Origin: JAWLBM01 sp041687675
GTDB taxonomy: Bacteria > Pseudomonadota > Alphaproteobacteria > Rhizobiales > Pleomorphomonadaceae
DNA: 57,320 nt
Reading direction: 5' to 3'
Assembly (NCBI GenBank): GCA_041687675.1
Contig: JAWLBM010000031.1
Span: 1 to 57,320, forward strand
Shown here one piece after another: positions 35,526-46,599 of this stretch (within the stretch, counting starts at the first letter, position 1; the number at the start of each line of letters is the position of its first letter). The notes beneath the pieces are model-generated. The model saw only the letters and a list, made by a program, of their open reading frames with translations, did no database searches and had not been told where the DNA came from. The position numbers and the translations under genes are program-made.

Positions 35526-36902
35526 TCAGCCGACCCTGTTCTCGCCGATGGCGAGGTGCGGGAAGGCCTCGGCGCCGCCGGCGGCGAGGTCGCCGGTGAC
35601 GAATTCGGCCCAGCGCATCCCCCGCACCGCCCCGCGACGGGTATCGGCGATCACGTTGGAGGCGATGGTCACCGACCCGGAGCCCTCGACCACCGTGACG
35701 CCGACGCCGACGTCGGCGGCGCGGATCACGTTGCCGGTCGCCACCACGTTCCGGGTAAACGGGCCCCAGCCGACCAGCACGCCGAGGGTCGGCGCGCCGT
35801 CGACCACGTTGCCGGTCACCGCGGTGTCGGCCTCGATCGAGATGCCGATGCCGAAGTCGAGGCCCATCTCGTCGGGGTAGGGCGCCCCGCGGTGGAGGTT
35901 GCGGACGACGTTGCCGCTGACCGCGGCGAGGCGGCCGCCCTCGTTGTAGTTGGCCACCGAGATGCCGATCGAGCCGCCGTCGACGATGTTGTCGGCGATC
36001 ACCGCCCCCTCGAAGCCGAACTCGGAGTAGATCGCCGTCTCGCCGGAGCCGAGGCACTGGTTGCCGAGGACCTGCACGTTGGAGCCGGCGTTGGAGCGGA
36101 TCGCCGAGAAGGCGCAGTCCGAGACGTGGTTGTTCGAAACGATCACGCCTTTCGCCCGGAAGATGTTGATCCCGTTTCCGTTCTGGCCGGTACCGCCGGA
36201 CCTCGCGGCGATCCGCCGGACGCGGTTGCGGGCGACGATGGTGTCGTCGCGGCCCTCCTCCCAGCGGTGGACCAGGATGCCGCCGTCGCCGCAGTCCTCC
36301 ACCGTGTTGTCGAGGATCGACAGGCCCCCGGCGGCGACGCTCCACAGCGCCGCCTCGCGGGCGCCCGAGATCCGGCAGTCGGAGACGCTGCCCGAGCAGC
36401 CCTCCAGCGCCACCGCGTGGCGGGAGCTGCCGACGAACTCGCTGCGCTCGACGCGGATGCCGTTGCTGCCGATCATGTGCAGGAGGCCCGGGACGTAGTC
36501 TCCGAGGGCCCGGTTGGCGCCATCCAGCACCACCCCGTCGATGCCGATGTCGTCGCCGCCCTCGGCGTAGAGGAGTTGCCCGCCGCCGGTGTAGACGAGC
36601 CGGCTCTCGCCGGAGACGCCAACCATCTTCATCCGGCCCGGGAGGCGGATGTTGGAGACCTCGTAGCGGCCCGGCGGCAGGAACAGCGGCTTGCCGGCGG
36701 CGGCCGCCCGGTCGATCGCCGCCTGCAGCACGGCGCTCTGGTCGTCGACGGCGCCGGGCGTCAGGCCGATCTCGGTGGCGGGAATGGAGCCGCGCAACTC
36801 GCCCGGCCGGATCCGCAACGTCTCCGCCCGGGAGGGCGATGGCGGGACGAGTGCGGCGATGCCGGCGGCAGCGGTGCCGAAAAGAAACGAGCGGCGGTCC
36901 AT
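35526..36902 (-). CDS. TIGR03808-type Tat-exported parallel beta-helix protein
   Basis: 458 residues. Twin-arginine signal DRRSFLFGTAAAGIAAL (residues 2-18) with an A-x-A-like end before AETLRI. The body consists of about ten right-handed beta-helix turns rich in N-x-V/I patterns (VSNNHVSDCAFSAIRSN, VLGNQCLGSGETAIY, VTGNVVDGAPTLGV). The N-terminal GAVDDQSAVLQAAIDRAAAAGKPLFLPPGRY is the pectate-lyase-like opening. It fits the TIGR03808 family (Tat-translocated repetitive protein) of rhizobia and relatives, function unknown but polysaccharide binding or cleavage is plausible from the fold. Confidence 0.88.
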   Translation of the reverse strand: MDRRSFLFGTAAAGIAALVPPSPSRAETLRIRPGELRGSIPATEIGLTPGAVDDQSAVLQAAIDRAAAAGKPLFLPPGRYEVSNIRLPGRMKMVGVSGESRLVYTGGGQLLYAEGGDDIGIDGVVLDGANRALGDYVPGLLHMIGSNGIRVERSEFVGSSRHAVALEGCSGSVSDCRISGAREAALWSVAAGGLSILDNTVEDCGDGGILVHRWEEGRDDTIVARNRVRRIAARSGGTGQNGNGINIFRAKGVIVSNNHVSDCAFSAIRSNAGSNVQVLGNQCLGSGETAIYSEFGFEGAVIADNIVDGGSIGISVANYNEGGRLAAVSGNVVRNLHRGAPYPDEMGLDFGIGISIEADTAVTGNVVDGAPTLGVLVGWGPFTRNVVATGNVIRAADVGVGVTVVEGSGSVTIASNVIADTRRGAVRGMRWAEFVTGDLAAGGAEAFPHLAIGENRVG

Positions 36903-36983
36903 GTCGAAGCTCCGTGAACGCTTGGACGTCCACGGAGCAAGGGTCGTTCCGCTCGAAACCGTCCCGATGCGGGACGGACTGCC

Positions 36984-38087
36984 TCAGGCCGCGACGGCGG
37001 CCGGGACCCGGCCGTAGGCGCGCCCGTTCGGATCGAAGACGTGGAGGTGCTCGGCCGGCGCGGTGACGGTGACGGTCTGGCCGCGCGCGAAGGCGGCGTC
37101 CCCGTCGACCTTGACCACCAGCGGCTCGGAGTGGCGGACGTCGACATAGAGGAGCGTCACCTCGCCGAGCTGCTCGACGATCTCGATCGGGCCGCTGAAG
37201 AGGCCCGGGCCGTCGGTGGGCACGAGGTCCTCCGGCCGGACGCCGAGCGTCACCTCCGCCCCCGCCGCCGACGGCGGCACGTCGACCGGGGCGGAGAAGG
37301 CCGCCCCGTCGATGGTGCGGAAGCTCGCCGGCGCGCCGGCCACCTCCACCCGGGCCGGCACGGTGTTCATCGCCGGCGAGCCGATGAAGCGGGCGACGAA
37401 CAGGTTGTCGGGCCGGTGATAGAGCTCCATCGGCGAGCCGACCTGTTCGACGCGGCCGGCGTTCAGCACCACGATCCGGTCGGCGAGCGTCATCGCCTCC
37501 ACCTGGTCGTGGGTCACGTAGATCATGGTGGTGCGGCTCATCCGCTCGTGCAGCTTGGCGATCTCGATGCGGGTGGCCACGCGCAGCGCCGCGTCGAGAT
37601 TGGACAGCGGCTCGTCGAACAGGAACACCCTGGGGTCGCGCACGATTGCGCGGCCGATGGCGACGCGCTGGCGCTGGCCGCCGGAGAGCTGCTTCGGCAG
37701 CCGGTCGAGATACTCGGTGATCTGCAGCATGTCCGCCGCCTCGCGCACCCGCCGGTCGAGGTCCTGCTTGGACGCATTTGCGAGCTTCAGGCCGAAAGCC
37801 ATGTTCTGGTAGACGGTCATGTGCGGGTAGAGCGCGTAGGACTGGAACACCATGGCGATGCCGCGCTTGGCGGGCGGGCGCTCGTTGACCACGGTCCCGT
37901 CGATGGCCAGCGTGCCGGAGGTGATGTCCTCCAGGCCCGCGATCATCCGGAGCAAGGTGGACTTGCCGCAGCCGGACGGGCCGACGAAGACGATGAACTC
38001 GCCGGCCTTGATGTCGAGGTTGACGTCGTGCAGCACCTTCACGGCACCGTAGGCCTTGTTGACGTTGGTGAGCTTCAGTCCGGCCAT
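36984..38087 (-). CDS. Sugar ABC transporter ATPase (UgpC/MalK type)
   Basis: 367 residues. Walker A GPSGCGKST at 36-44, LSGGQRQRVAIGRAI, Walker B FLFDEPLSNLD and switch His in THDQVEAMT. The C-terminal extension (about 240-367: LGVRPEDL, VKVDGDAAFARGQTVTV) is the regulatory TOBE/OB domain of carbohydrate importers (CUT1). Last gene of the minus-strand alpha-glucoside operon, 45 bases behind the glucosidase; the order matches rhizobial aglEFGAK. It energises the two permeases upstream. Confidence 0.93.
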   Translation of the reverse strand: MAGLKLTNVNKAYGAVKVLHDVNLDIKAGEFIVFVGPSGCGKSTLLRMIAGLEDITSGTLAIDGTVVNERPPAKRGIAMVFQSYALYPHMTVYQNMAFGLKLANASKQDLDRRVREAADMLQITEYLDRLPKQLSGGQRQRVAIGRAIVRDPRVFLFDEPLSNLDAALRVATRIEIAKLHERMSRTTMIYVTHDQVEAMTLADRIVVLNAGRVEQVGSPMELYHRPDNLFVARFIGSPAMNTVPARVEVAGAPASFRTIDGAAFSAPVDVPPSAAGAEVTLGVRPEDLVPTDGPGLFSGPIEIVEQLGEVTLLYVDVRHSEPLVVKVDGDAAFARGQTVTVTAPAEHLHVFDPNGRAYGRVPAAVAA

Positions 38088-38132
38088 CTCGTCCCTCCTC
38101 CCTGTCGTTCGTCTCGTCGTCGTGTCCCGCGG

Positions 38133-39791
<1,659 letters not shown>

Positions 39792-39867
39792 GGATGCGGT
39801 CGATCTTTCATGCGGGTTTTGGTCGCCGCCGGGCGGGGACGCCCGGGGGAGGTTGGTAGTCGGCCGG

Positions 39868-40700
<833 letters not shown>

Positions 40701-40701
<1 letters not shown>

Positions 40702-41687
40702 CAGCGGCCTCCCTCGTCGAGCTTCACGCGGCCGAGCCAGATGTAGAGGATCGTGAACAGCGCGATCAGCAGGAACAGCAGCGTCGACTGCGCGGAACCA
40801 TAGGCGAACTTGTCGAACTCGATCAGGTTCTCGCGCGAGACGACCGACATGGTCTCGGTGGCCGAACTGTTCGGCGTCAGCACGTAGATGAGGTCGAAGA
40901 TCCTGAGCGCGTCGAGGATCCGGAAGATCACGGCCACCATGATGGCCGGGCGGATCAGCGGCAGGGTGATGCGGAAGAACTGCTTCACCGGGTGGACGCC
41001 GTCGATCTCGGCGGCCTCGTAGATGTCCCTCGGCACCATCTGCAGTCCGGCGAGGATGAGGAGCGCCATGAACGGCGTCGTCTTCCACACGTCGACGATG
41101 ATCACGGCGACCATCGCGGTCTCCGGGCTCGCCGTCCAGGCGATGCCGCGCTCGAGCAGGCCGACGCTGACCAGGATGTGGTTGATGATGCCGAACTGGT
41201 CGTTGAGCATCCAGCCCCACATGCGCGCGGACACGATGGTCGGGATCGCCCAGGGAATCAGGATCGCCGCGCGCACCAGGCCGCGGCCGGGGAAATTCGC
41301 GTTGAGGAGGAGGGCCACCAGCAGCCCGAGGACGGTTTCCAGCGAGACCGAGATGACGGCGAAGCGGACCGTGTTCCAGACCGCGTTCCACCACACCGGA
41401 TCCACCAGCAGGCCGTCCCAGAGGACGCGGCCGCTGCTCAGCACGCGCCATCGCAGGTAGTTGTCGAAGCCGATGAACTCGGCGCCGTCGAGGTTGGTCA
41501 GCGAGGCGTTGGTGAAGGAGAAGTAGATCGAGCGGTAGAGCGGCCACCCCGCGACGATCGCCAGCGCCAGGATCATCGGCGCCAGGAAGATCATCGCCCA
41601 CTTGATGCGCTGGGCGAGCATTTCCGACTTGATCGCGGGCGCTCGGTCGGCCGTGGAGATCGCTGCCGTCGGATCGGCGGTTGACAT
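40701..41687 (-). CDS. Carbohydrate ABC transporter permease (MalF type)
   Basis: 328 residues, six to seven transmembrane helices after a short hydrophilic N-terminus. EAA loop: YEAAEIDGVHPVKQFFRITLPLI near 223-245. Also WKTTPFMALLILAGLQMVP before it. Length is that of ThuF/AglF-type components. Forms a heterodimeric channel with the 39868-40701 permease; 97 bases follow the binding protein gene. Confidence 0.93.
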
Positions 41688-41784
41688 GGCGGATCCTCCC
41701 CTCGCGCCGCCCCCTGCGGTGGCGGCAATGCGTCAGCCCCGGGGGCGGCGGGCCGCCCCCGGGTTCGAGGTCGTCAGCGGAGGA

Positions 41785-43056
41785 TCACCACTCCTCGCCG
41801 CCCTTGAGGTCCTCAAGCCGGACCTCGAGGACCTCGAGGTTCTCCGCGGCGGTGCCGTTGCCGGAGAGGGTGTCGTGGACGGCGCTCCAGAACAGCGAGG
41901 AGACCTCGTTGTATTTGACCTTGGTCGGCGCCGACGGGCGCGGCACCGCGTTCAGGAAGACCTCCTTCCAGCGCGGGATGATCGGCTGGTTCTGGGCGAT
42001 CTCCGGATCGTTGTAGAGCGAGACGATCGTCGGCAGGTTGGAGCGGGTGAGGGCGCGCGCCTTCTGGAACTCCTCCGACGCGATGAACTTGGCGAGTTCG
42101 ATCGCGACCTCGGGGTTCCGCGAATACTTGGAGACGGCGATGTTCCAGCCGCCGAGGGTCGCCGCCGACTGCTCGCCGTTCGGGCCGACCGGCAGGGTGG
42201 TCACGTCGAACTTGCCCTTGATCGGGCTGTCGTCGCCGTTGCCGAGCGAATAGGCGTAGGGCCAGTTGCGCATGAACACGGCGTTGCCGGTCTGCCAGAC
42301 GCCGCGGGACTCCTCCTCCTGGTAGGAGATCACGCCCGGCGGCGAGATGGTGCCCACCCAGCCGGCGGCGCGGTCGATGGCGGCGATGGCGTTCGGGTTG
42401 TTGATCGAGATGGTGCCGTCGGCCTCGACGATCTGGCCGCCGCCGTGCGACTTCACCCACTCCAGCGCGTCGCAGGTCAGGCCCTCGTAGGCGTTGCCCT
42501 GCCAGACGAAGCCCCACAGGTCGGCGCTGCCGGCGGCGCGCTCGCCCTCCTGGATCTCCTTGGCGATCGCCTCGAGTTCGTCCCAGGTCTGCGGCGGCTG
42601 CTTGCCGTACTTCTCGAGCAGGTCGGTGCGGTAGTAGAGCGCCGGCGCGTCGGTGAAGGCGGGCAGGGCCACCAGGCGGCCGTCCACGGTCTGGCTCTCG
42701 ACGATCGACGGGAAGTGCTGGTCGATGACGTCCTTGGCCGCCTCGGTGAGGTCGAGGAACTGGTCGGCGAGCTGCGGGGCCCAGATGACGTCGGTCTGGT
42801 AGACGTCGATGTCCTGGTTGCCGGCGGCGAGCCACAGGCGGTACTGGCCGAACTGGTCGGTGGTCGAGGCCGGCATCGGCACCACGGTCACCGTGTGGCC
42901 GGTGCGCTCCTCGAAGATCTTGAACTGCTCCTGCATGAACTCGATGTCGGCGCCGACGGAGCCGGAGACGAACCGGATCTCGACGGCCCCGGCGAACGAC
43001 ACGCTCGCGAGCAGGGCTGCGGTGGCGAGGCCGAGAAGGCCCTTCGTATGACGCAT
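41785..43056 (-). CDS. Sugar ABC transporter substrate-binding protein
   Basis: 423 residues from the ATG at 43056 (GAGGGAGGAAAG in front); the 46 extra upstream codons overlap the promoter region. Sec signal peptide about 1-24, cut after FAGA. Mature protein is a CUT1-type binding protein: VEIRFVSGSVGADIEFMQEQF, EQFKIFEERTGHTV, IDVYQTDVIWAPQLADQFLDL and ALGG-like GGWNIAVSKYS. It best fits the trehalose/maltose or alpha-glucoside family (ThuE/AglE-like). First gene of the operon, with an operator-like palindrome in the leader. Confidence 0.92.
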   Translation of the reverse strand: MRHTKGLLGLATAALLASVSFAGAVEIRFVSGSVGADIEFMQEQFKIFEERTGHTVTVVPMPASTTDQFGQYRLWLAAGNQDIDVYQTDVIWAPQLADQFLDLTEAAKDVIDQHFPSIVESQTVDGRLVALPAFTDAPALYYRTDLLEKYGKQPPQTWDELEAIAKEIQEGERAAGSADLWGFVWQGNAYEGLTCDALEWVKSHGGGQIVEADGTISINNPNAIAAIDRAAGWVGTISPPGVISYQEEESRGVWQTGNAVFMRNWPYAYSLGNGDDSPIKGKFDVTTLPVGPNGEQSAATLGGWNIAVSKYSRNPEVAIELAKFIASEEFQKARALTRSNLPTIVSLYNDPEIAQNQPIIPRWKEVFLNAVPRPSAPTKVKYNEVSSLFWSAVHDTLSGNGTAAENLEVLEVRLEDLKGGEEW

Positions 43057-43144
43057 GTCTTTCCTCCCTCTGGAACAGCGGCTCGGCGCGGCATGCACCG
43101 CGAAAACGACATCGACCGTCGACCGATCCTGTCGCCAGTCGACC

Positions 43145-43156
43145 CAAAGCGCTTTG
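43145..43156. promoter_or_regulatory. LacI-type operator in the sugar operon leader
   Basis: Perfect 12-bp palindrome CAAAGCGCTTTG with the central CG step typical of LacI-family operators. It lies just downstream of the predicted start of minus-strand transcription, an ideal position for repression by the divergent regulator. Confidence 0.6.
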
Positions 43157-43166
43157 AACGGCGGCA

Positions 43167-43194
43167 GTCTTATCGATCGACCAGCGCGTGTCAA
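43167..43194 (-). promoter_or_regulatory. Candidate promoter of the sugar uptake operon
   Basis: On the minus strand TTGACA (43194-43189), 16 bases, TAAGAC (43172-43167). Transcription would start near 43160, just ahead of the palindrome at 43145-43156, leaving a leader of about 100 bases before the binding-protein ATG. Confidence 0.55.
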
Positions 43195-43376
43195 GGCTGC
43201 TTCGAGGATATCACGTCAAACGGGCGACGTCCGGTCAAAGATCGAAACTCTTCAAACCTAAATCGCTTCGATATATGTCTACACACGTCGATCTGCATGA
43301 GTTAGGCTGTGACACCACCCAGGCCGACGCGGACGGGATCGGGGAGCGCGCTCCCGCGCTTCTCGCGACCGATCCT

Positions 43377-43390
43377 CCAAAGCGATTTGG
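43377..43390. promoter_or_regulatory. Second LacI-type operator, before the regulator gene
   Basis: CCAAAGCGATTTGG: outer CCAAA/TTTGG arms are perfect inverted repeats, with one off-symmetry pair in the centre; it resembles the 43145 site. It ends 31 bases before the regulator ATG and would allow autorepression or looping between the two sites. A related half-site, TAAATCGCTTCGA, is at 43259-43271. Confidence 0.5.
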
Positions 43391-43421
43391 ACGGGTGGTT
43401 GGAATTGCGGAGTGGGTTTGC

Positions 43422-44477
43422 ATGAACTTGAAGGAGCTGTCGGCCAGGCTCGGCCTCAGCCAGACGACCGTCAGCCGAGCCCTCAACGGCTACCCGGAGG
43501 TGAGCGAGGCGACGCGCCAGCGCGTGCTCGCCGCGGCCGAGCGGCACGGCTACCGGCCGAGCCCCGCCGCCCGCCGGCTGGCCACCGGTCGGGCCCAGGC
43601 GCTGGGGGTCGTCTTCTCGATCGAGCGCAACGTCCTGCTCGACCCGCACTTCGTGGAGTTCCTCGCGGGGGTCTGCGAGGTCGCCGGCCGCCACGGCTTC
43701 GACATCCTCGTCAGTCCGACGACCCCGGCGCAGGAACTCGTCACCTACGAACGGCTGGCGCGCAACGGCACCGTCGACGCGGTGATCCTGTCGGGCCCGG
43801 GGGAGGGGGACCAGCGGATCGACCGTCTCGTCCGCTCCGGCTTCCCCGCCGTCGTCCACGGACGGCCGGCTGACGACGCCCGGATCGCCTATCTCGACGT
43901 CGACAACGAGGGCGCCTTCCACCAGGCCGGCCGCTTCCTCGTCCAGCTCGGCCACCGCCATGTCGCGCTGCTCAATGGCGAGGAGCGGCAGCGCTTCGCC
44001 GCCGACCGCCGCAAGGGCCTCGAGGCGGCGCTCTGCGAAGCCGGGCTCGAGCCGCGCGACGACCTCTTCTTCTCCGGCCAGATGTCGGTGGAGAACGGAT
44101 ACCGCTTCGCCAGGGCGGCGCTGTCGCGGACGCCGCTGCCGACCGCCTTCCTCTGCTCCTCCGTGCTGATGGCGCTCGGCGCCCAGCGGGCGATCGCCGA
44201 GGCGGGGCTGCGGGTGCCCGACGACGTCTCGCTGATCGCCCATGACGACGAGATGCCGTCCTTCCGCGCCGACCACCTGCATCCGCCGATGACCACCACG
44301 CGCTCGTCGATCCGCGCCGCCGGCGCCAGGGTCGCCGAGATGGCGATGGCCCGCATCGCCGGCGAGGACCCGGGCTCGCTTCAGGAGGTGTGGCCGGTCG
44401 ACCTCGTCGTCCGCGGCTCGACGGGGCCGGCCCCGGAGACCCGCCGCACCCGGGAGGCCGCCGCCGGCGCTCGGTGA
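43422..44477 (+). CDS. LacI family transcriptional regulator
   Basis: 351 residues. N-terminal helix-turn-helix and hinge: MNLKELSARLGLSQTTVSRALNG-type start, then RVLAAAERHGYRPSPAARRLATG. The ligand domain (60-330) is a periplasmic-binding-like fold with RPADDARIAYLDVDNEGAF and FLCSSVLMALGAQRAIAEAG. Divergent from the sugar operon with about 365 bases between, carrying two operator-like sites, so it very probably senses the imported sugar or its product. Comparable to AglR-type regulators. The frame extends upstream to 43188 but only the ATG at 43422 aligns with the HTH start. Confidence 0.92.
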   Translation: MNLKELSARLGLSQTTVSRALNGYPEVSEATRQRVLAAAERHGYRPSPAARRLATGRAQALGVVFSIERNVLLDPHFVEFLAGVCEVAGRHGFDILVSPTTPAQELVTYERLARNGTVDAVILSGPGEGDQRIDRLVRSGFPAVVHGRPADDARIAYLDVDNEGAFHQAGRFLVQLGHRHVALLNGEERQRFAADRRKGLEAALCEAGLEPRDDLFFSGQMSVENGYRFARAALSRTPLPTAFLCSSVLMALGAQRAIAEAGLRVPDDVSLIAHDDEMPSFRADHLHPPMTTTRSSIRAAGARVAEMAMARIAGEDPGSLQEVWPVDLVVRGSTGPAPETRRTREAAAGAR

Positions 44478-44552
44478 GCCGGCTCGTCATCGGGCCGTCG
44501 CAGGACGGGCGCATGGGTCGGGGTCATCGACCCCGACTCGCCCGGTCCCCAG

Positions 44553-45476
44553 ATGGACGATCTCCTCTTCTCCTACGCCGAGCCCCACGACCCGCCGCTG
44601 CGCCGCTCGCTGATCCGCGCCATCGAGACCGCGACCGGCCAGCCGCTCCTCAAGCGGCTCTACATGGAGTACCGGCGCGAGTTCCCCGACGGCTCCGGCT
44701 TCCTCGACGAGGCCGTCCGCAGGCTGCGCCTCGCGGTCGAGATCGACCCGGTGCGGCTCGCCGCCATCCCCGCGACCGGTCCGCTCGTGGTGGTGGCGAA
44801 CCACCCCTACGGCGTCCTCGACGGCATCGTGCTCTCCTGGATCGTCCGGCAGGTCCGCCAGGACTTCCTGGTGCTGACCAACGCCGTCCTGCTTCGGGCG
44901 CCGGAGGCGCGGTCCTTCCTGCTGCCGGTGGACTTCGCCGGCACCCCGGAAGCGCTCGAGACCAACGTGCGCACCCGCGGCGCGGCACGCCGCCACCTCG
45001 ACGCCGGCGGCTGCGTCGTCGTCTTCCCGGCCGGCGGCGTCTCGACGGCGCCGGACCGGCTCGGCCGCAAGCCCGCCATCGACGCGGAGTGGCAGCCCTT
45101 CACCGCCCAGCTCGTCCAGCGCAGCCGCGCCACCGTCGTGCCGATCTACTTCGCCGGCCAGAACGGCCGCCTGTTCCAGGTCGCGAGCCATATCCACCCG
45201 GCGCTCAGGCTGTCGCTGATCTTCAAGGAGGTGCGCGACCGCATCGGCACCCGCCTGCCGGTGGCGATCGGCGATCCGATTCCCTACCGGGAGATCGCCC
45301 ATCTCGCGGACCGCCGCGCCCTGTCCGAGCACCTGAGGGGGCGGACCTACGCCCTCGCGGCGACGCTTCCGCCGGAGCGGCCTCCCCGCCGGCGGCCGAC
45401 GGACCGGCTCCGCCCGCTGCTGCGCCGGCGCCGTCGGGCCGAGCCGGTCGCGGACGGCACGGCATCGGGGTCCTGA
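44553..45476 (+). CDS. Lysophospholipid acyltransferase family protein
   Basis: 307 residues, PlsC-like (LPLAT) domain. The acceptor motif is VVVANHPYGVLDG at 80-91, with His84 and Asp90, i.e. HX5D as in the hemolysin/OlsA-type branch rather than the canonical HX4D. The second block VVVFPAGGVSTAP (about 151-163) is the lysophosphatidate-binding FPxG element. No strong transmembrane helix. Could acylate lysophospholipid or lyso-ornithine lipid; no olsB neighbour is seen. The Arg-rich C-terminus (RLRPLLRRRRRAEP) may attach to the membrane. It is 75 bases behind the LacI gene. Confidence 0.85.
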   Translation: MDDLLFSYAEPHDPPLRRSLIRAIETATGQPLLKRLYMEYRREFPDGSGFLDEAVRRLRLAVEIDPVRLAAIPATGPLVVVANHPYGVLDGIVLSWIVRQVRQDFLVLTNAVLLRAPEARSFLLPVDFAGTPEALETNVRTRGAARRHLDAGGCVVVFPAGGVSTAPDRLGRKPAIDAEWQPFTAQLVQRSRATVVPIYFAGQNGRLFQVASHIHPALRLSLIFKEVRDRIGTRLPVAIGDPIPYREIAHLADRRALSEHLRGRTYALAATLPPERPPRRRPTDRLRPLLRRRRRAEPVADGTASGS

Positions 45477-45519
45477 CCCGCAAACCGCTCCTGGCCCGCA
45501 AAGCGCTCCCGACCCGCGA
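45472..45519. repeat. Short imperfect direct repeats at the acyltransferase end
   Basis: Two adjacent 18-base units (45472-45489 and 45490-45507) differ at only two positions (CCTGACCCGCAAACCGCT against CCTGGCCCGCAAAGCGCT), followed by a 12-base partial third copy. The first unit contains the acyltransferase stop codon. Origin is probably local slippage. Confidence 0.6.
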
Positions 45520-45573
45520 CCCGCGAACCGCAAAATTTTTCCAGGCGGGCCCGGCCTGCCGGGCGCGACTGTC

Positions 45574-45602
45574 TTGCGACGCGCGGCATGCGCCGCTAGG
45601 AC
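45574..45602 (+). promoter_or_regulatory. Candidate promoter of cysD-cysNC
   Basis: TTGCGA (45574-45579), 17 bases, TAGGAC (45597-45602), 88 bases before the cysD GTG. The spacer contains an inverted repeat GCGGC-ATGC-GCCGC (45583-45596). No CysB- or SahR-like site can be named. Moderate motif match only. Confidence 0.35.
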
Positions 45603-45690
45603 TTGCGCCGTCCGCGGCCCACGGCACCGCGGCGGGCCGCCAGCGGCCGTCGTCTTCGTCTCCCAGCCCGCCGTACCGAGGTGACCGGTC

Positions 45691-46599
45691 GTGTCCACTG
45701 ATCGACTGACGCATCTGAAGCGTCTCGAGGCCGAGGCCATCCACATCATCCGCGAGGTGGCCGCGGAGTTCCGCAATCCGGTGATGCTCTACTCCATCGG
45801 CAAGGACTCCTCGGTGATGCTCCACCTGGCGATGAAGGCCTTTCATCCCTCGAAGCCGCCGTTCCCGCTGATGCACATCGACACCACGTGGAAGTTCCGC
45901 GAGATGATCGCCTTCCGCGACGAGACCGCCCGGCGCCTCGGTCTCGAGCTGATCGTGCATACGAACCGGGACGGCGTGGCGGCGGGGATCACCCCCTTCA
46001 CCCACGGCTCGTCCTACTACACCGGCGTGATGAAGACCGAGGCGCTGAAGGCGGCGCTGACCAAGCACGGCTTCGACGCGGCCTTCGGCGGCGCCCGCCG
46101 CGACGAGGAGAAGAGCCGGGCCAAGGAGCGCATCTTCTCCTTCCGCACATCGACCCACGCCTGGGACCCGAAGAACCAGCGCCCGGAGCTCTGGAACATC
46201 TACAACGGCCGCGTCCGGCAGGGCGAGAGCATCCGCGTGTTCCCGCTGTCCAACTGGACCGAGCTCGACATCTGGCAGTATATCCTCACCGAGAACATCC
46301 CGATCGTGCCGCTCTACTTCGCCAAGGAGCGGCCGGTCGTCATGCGCGACGGCATGATGATCATGGTCGACGACGAGCGCATGCCGATCGCGCCGGGCGA
46401 GGCGCCGGAGATGCGCCGGATCCGCTTCCGCACCCTCGGCTGCTATCCGCTTACCGCCGCGATGGAGAGCGACGCGGCGAGCCTGCCGGAGATCGTGCGC
46501 GAGATGCTGATCGCCCGCACCTCCGAGAGGTCCGGCCGCCTGATCGACCACGACGAGGCCGCGTCGATGGAGAAGAAGAAGAAGGAGGGCTATTTCTGA
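45691..46599 (+). CDS. cysD: Sulfate adenylyltransferase subunit 2
   Basis: 302 residues from a GTG behind GAGGTGACC. PAPS-reductase-like ATP pyrophosphatase: SIGKDSSVMLHLA (PP-loop, about 34-46), FGGARRDEEKSRAKERIFSFR, and the C-terminal EKKKKEGYF that is conserved in CysD. With CysN it makes adenosine 5'-phosphosulfate from ATP and sulfate, GTP hydrolysis driving the step. The TGA overlaps the start of cysNC by one base (TGATG), so the two subunits are made together. Confidence 0.97.
   Translation: MSTDRLTHLKRLEAEAIHIIREVAAEFRNPVMLYSIGKDSSVMLHLAMKAFHPSKPPFPLMHIDTTWKFREMIAFRDETARRLGLELIVHTNRDGVAAGITPFTHGSSYYTGVMKTEALKAALTKHGFDAAFGGARRDEEKSRAKERIFSFRTSTHAWDPKNQRPELWNIYNGRVRQGESIRVFPLSNWTELDIWQYILTENIPIVPLYFAKERPVVMRDGMMIMVDDERMPIAPGEAPEMRRIRFRTLGCYPLTAAMESDAASLPEIVREMLIARTSERSGRLIDHDEAASMEKKKKEGYF

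Noticed and set aside
45477..45690. Riboswitch or CysB site before cysD
   Set aside because: No recognisable SAM or other riboswitch core and no clear regulator site; only a moderate promoter-like pair was found.
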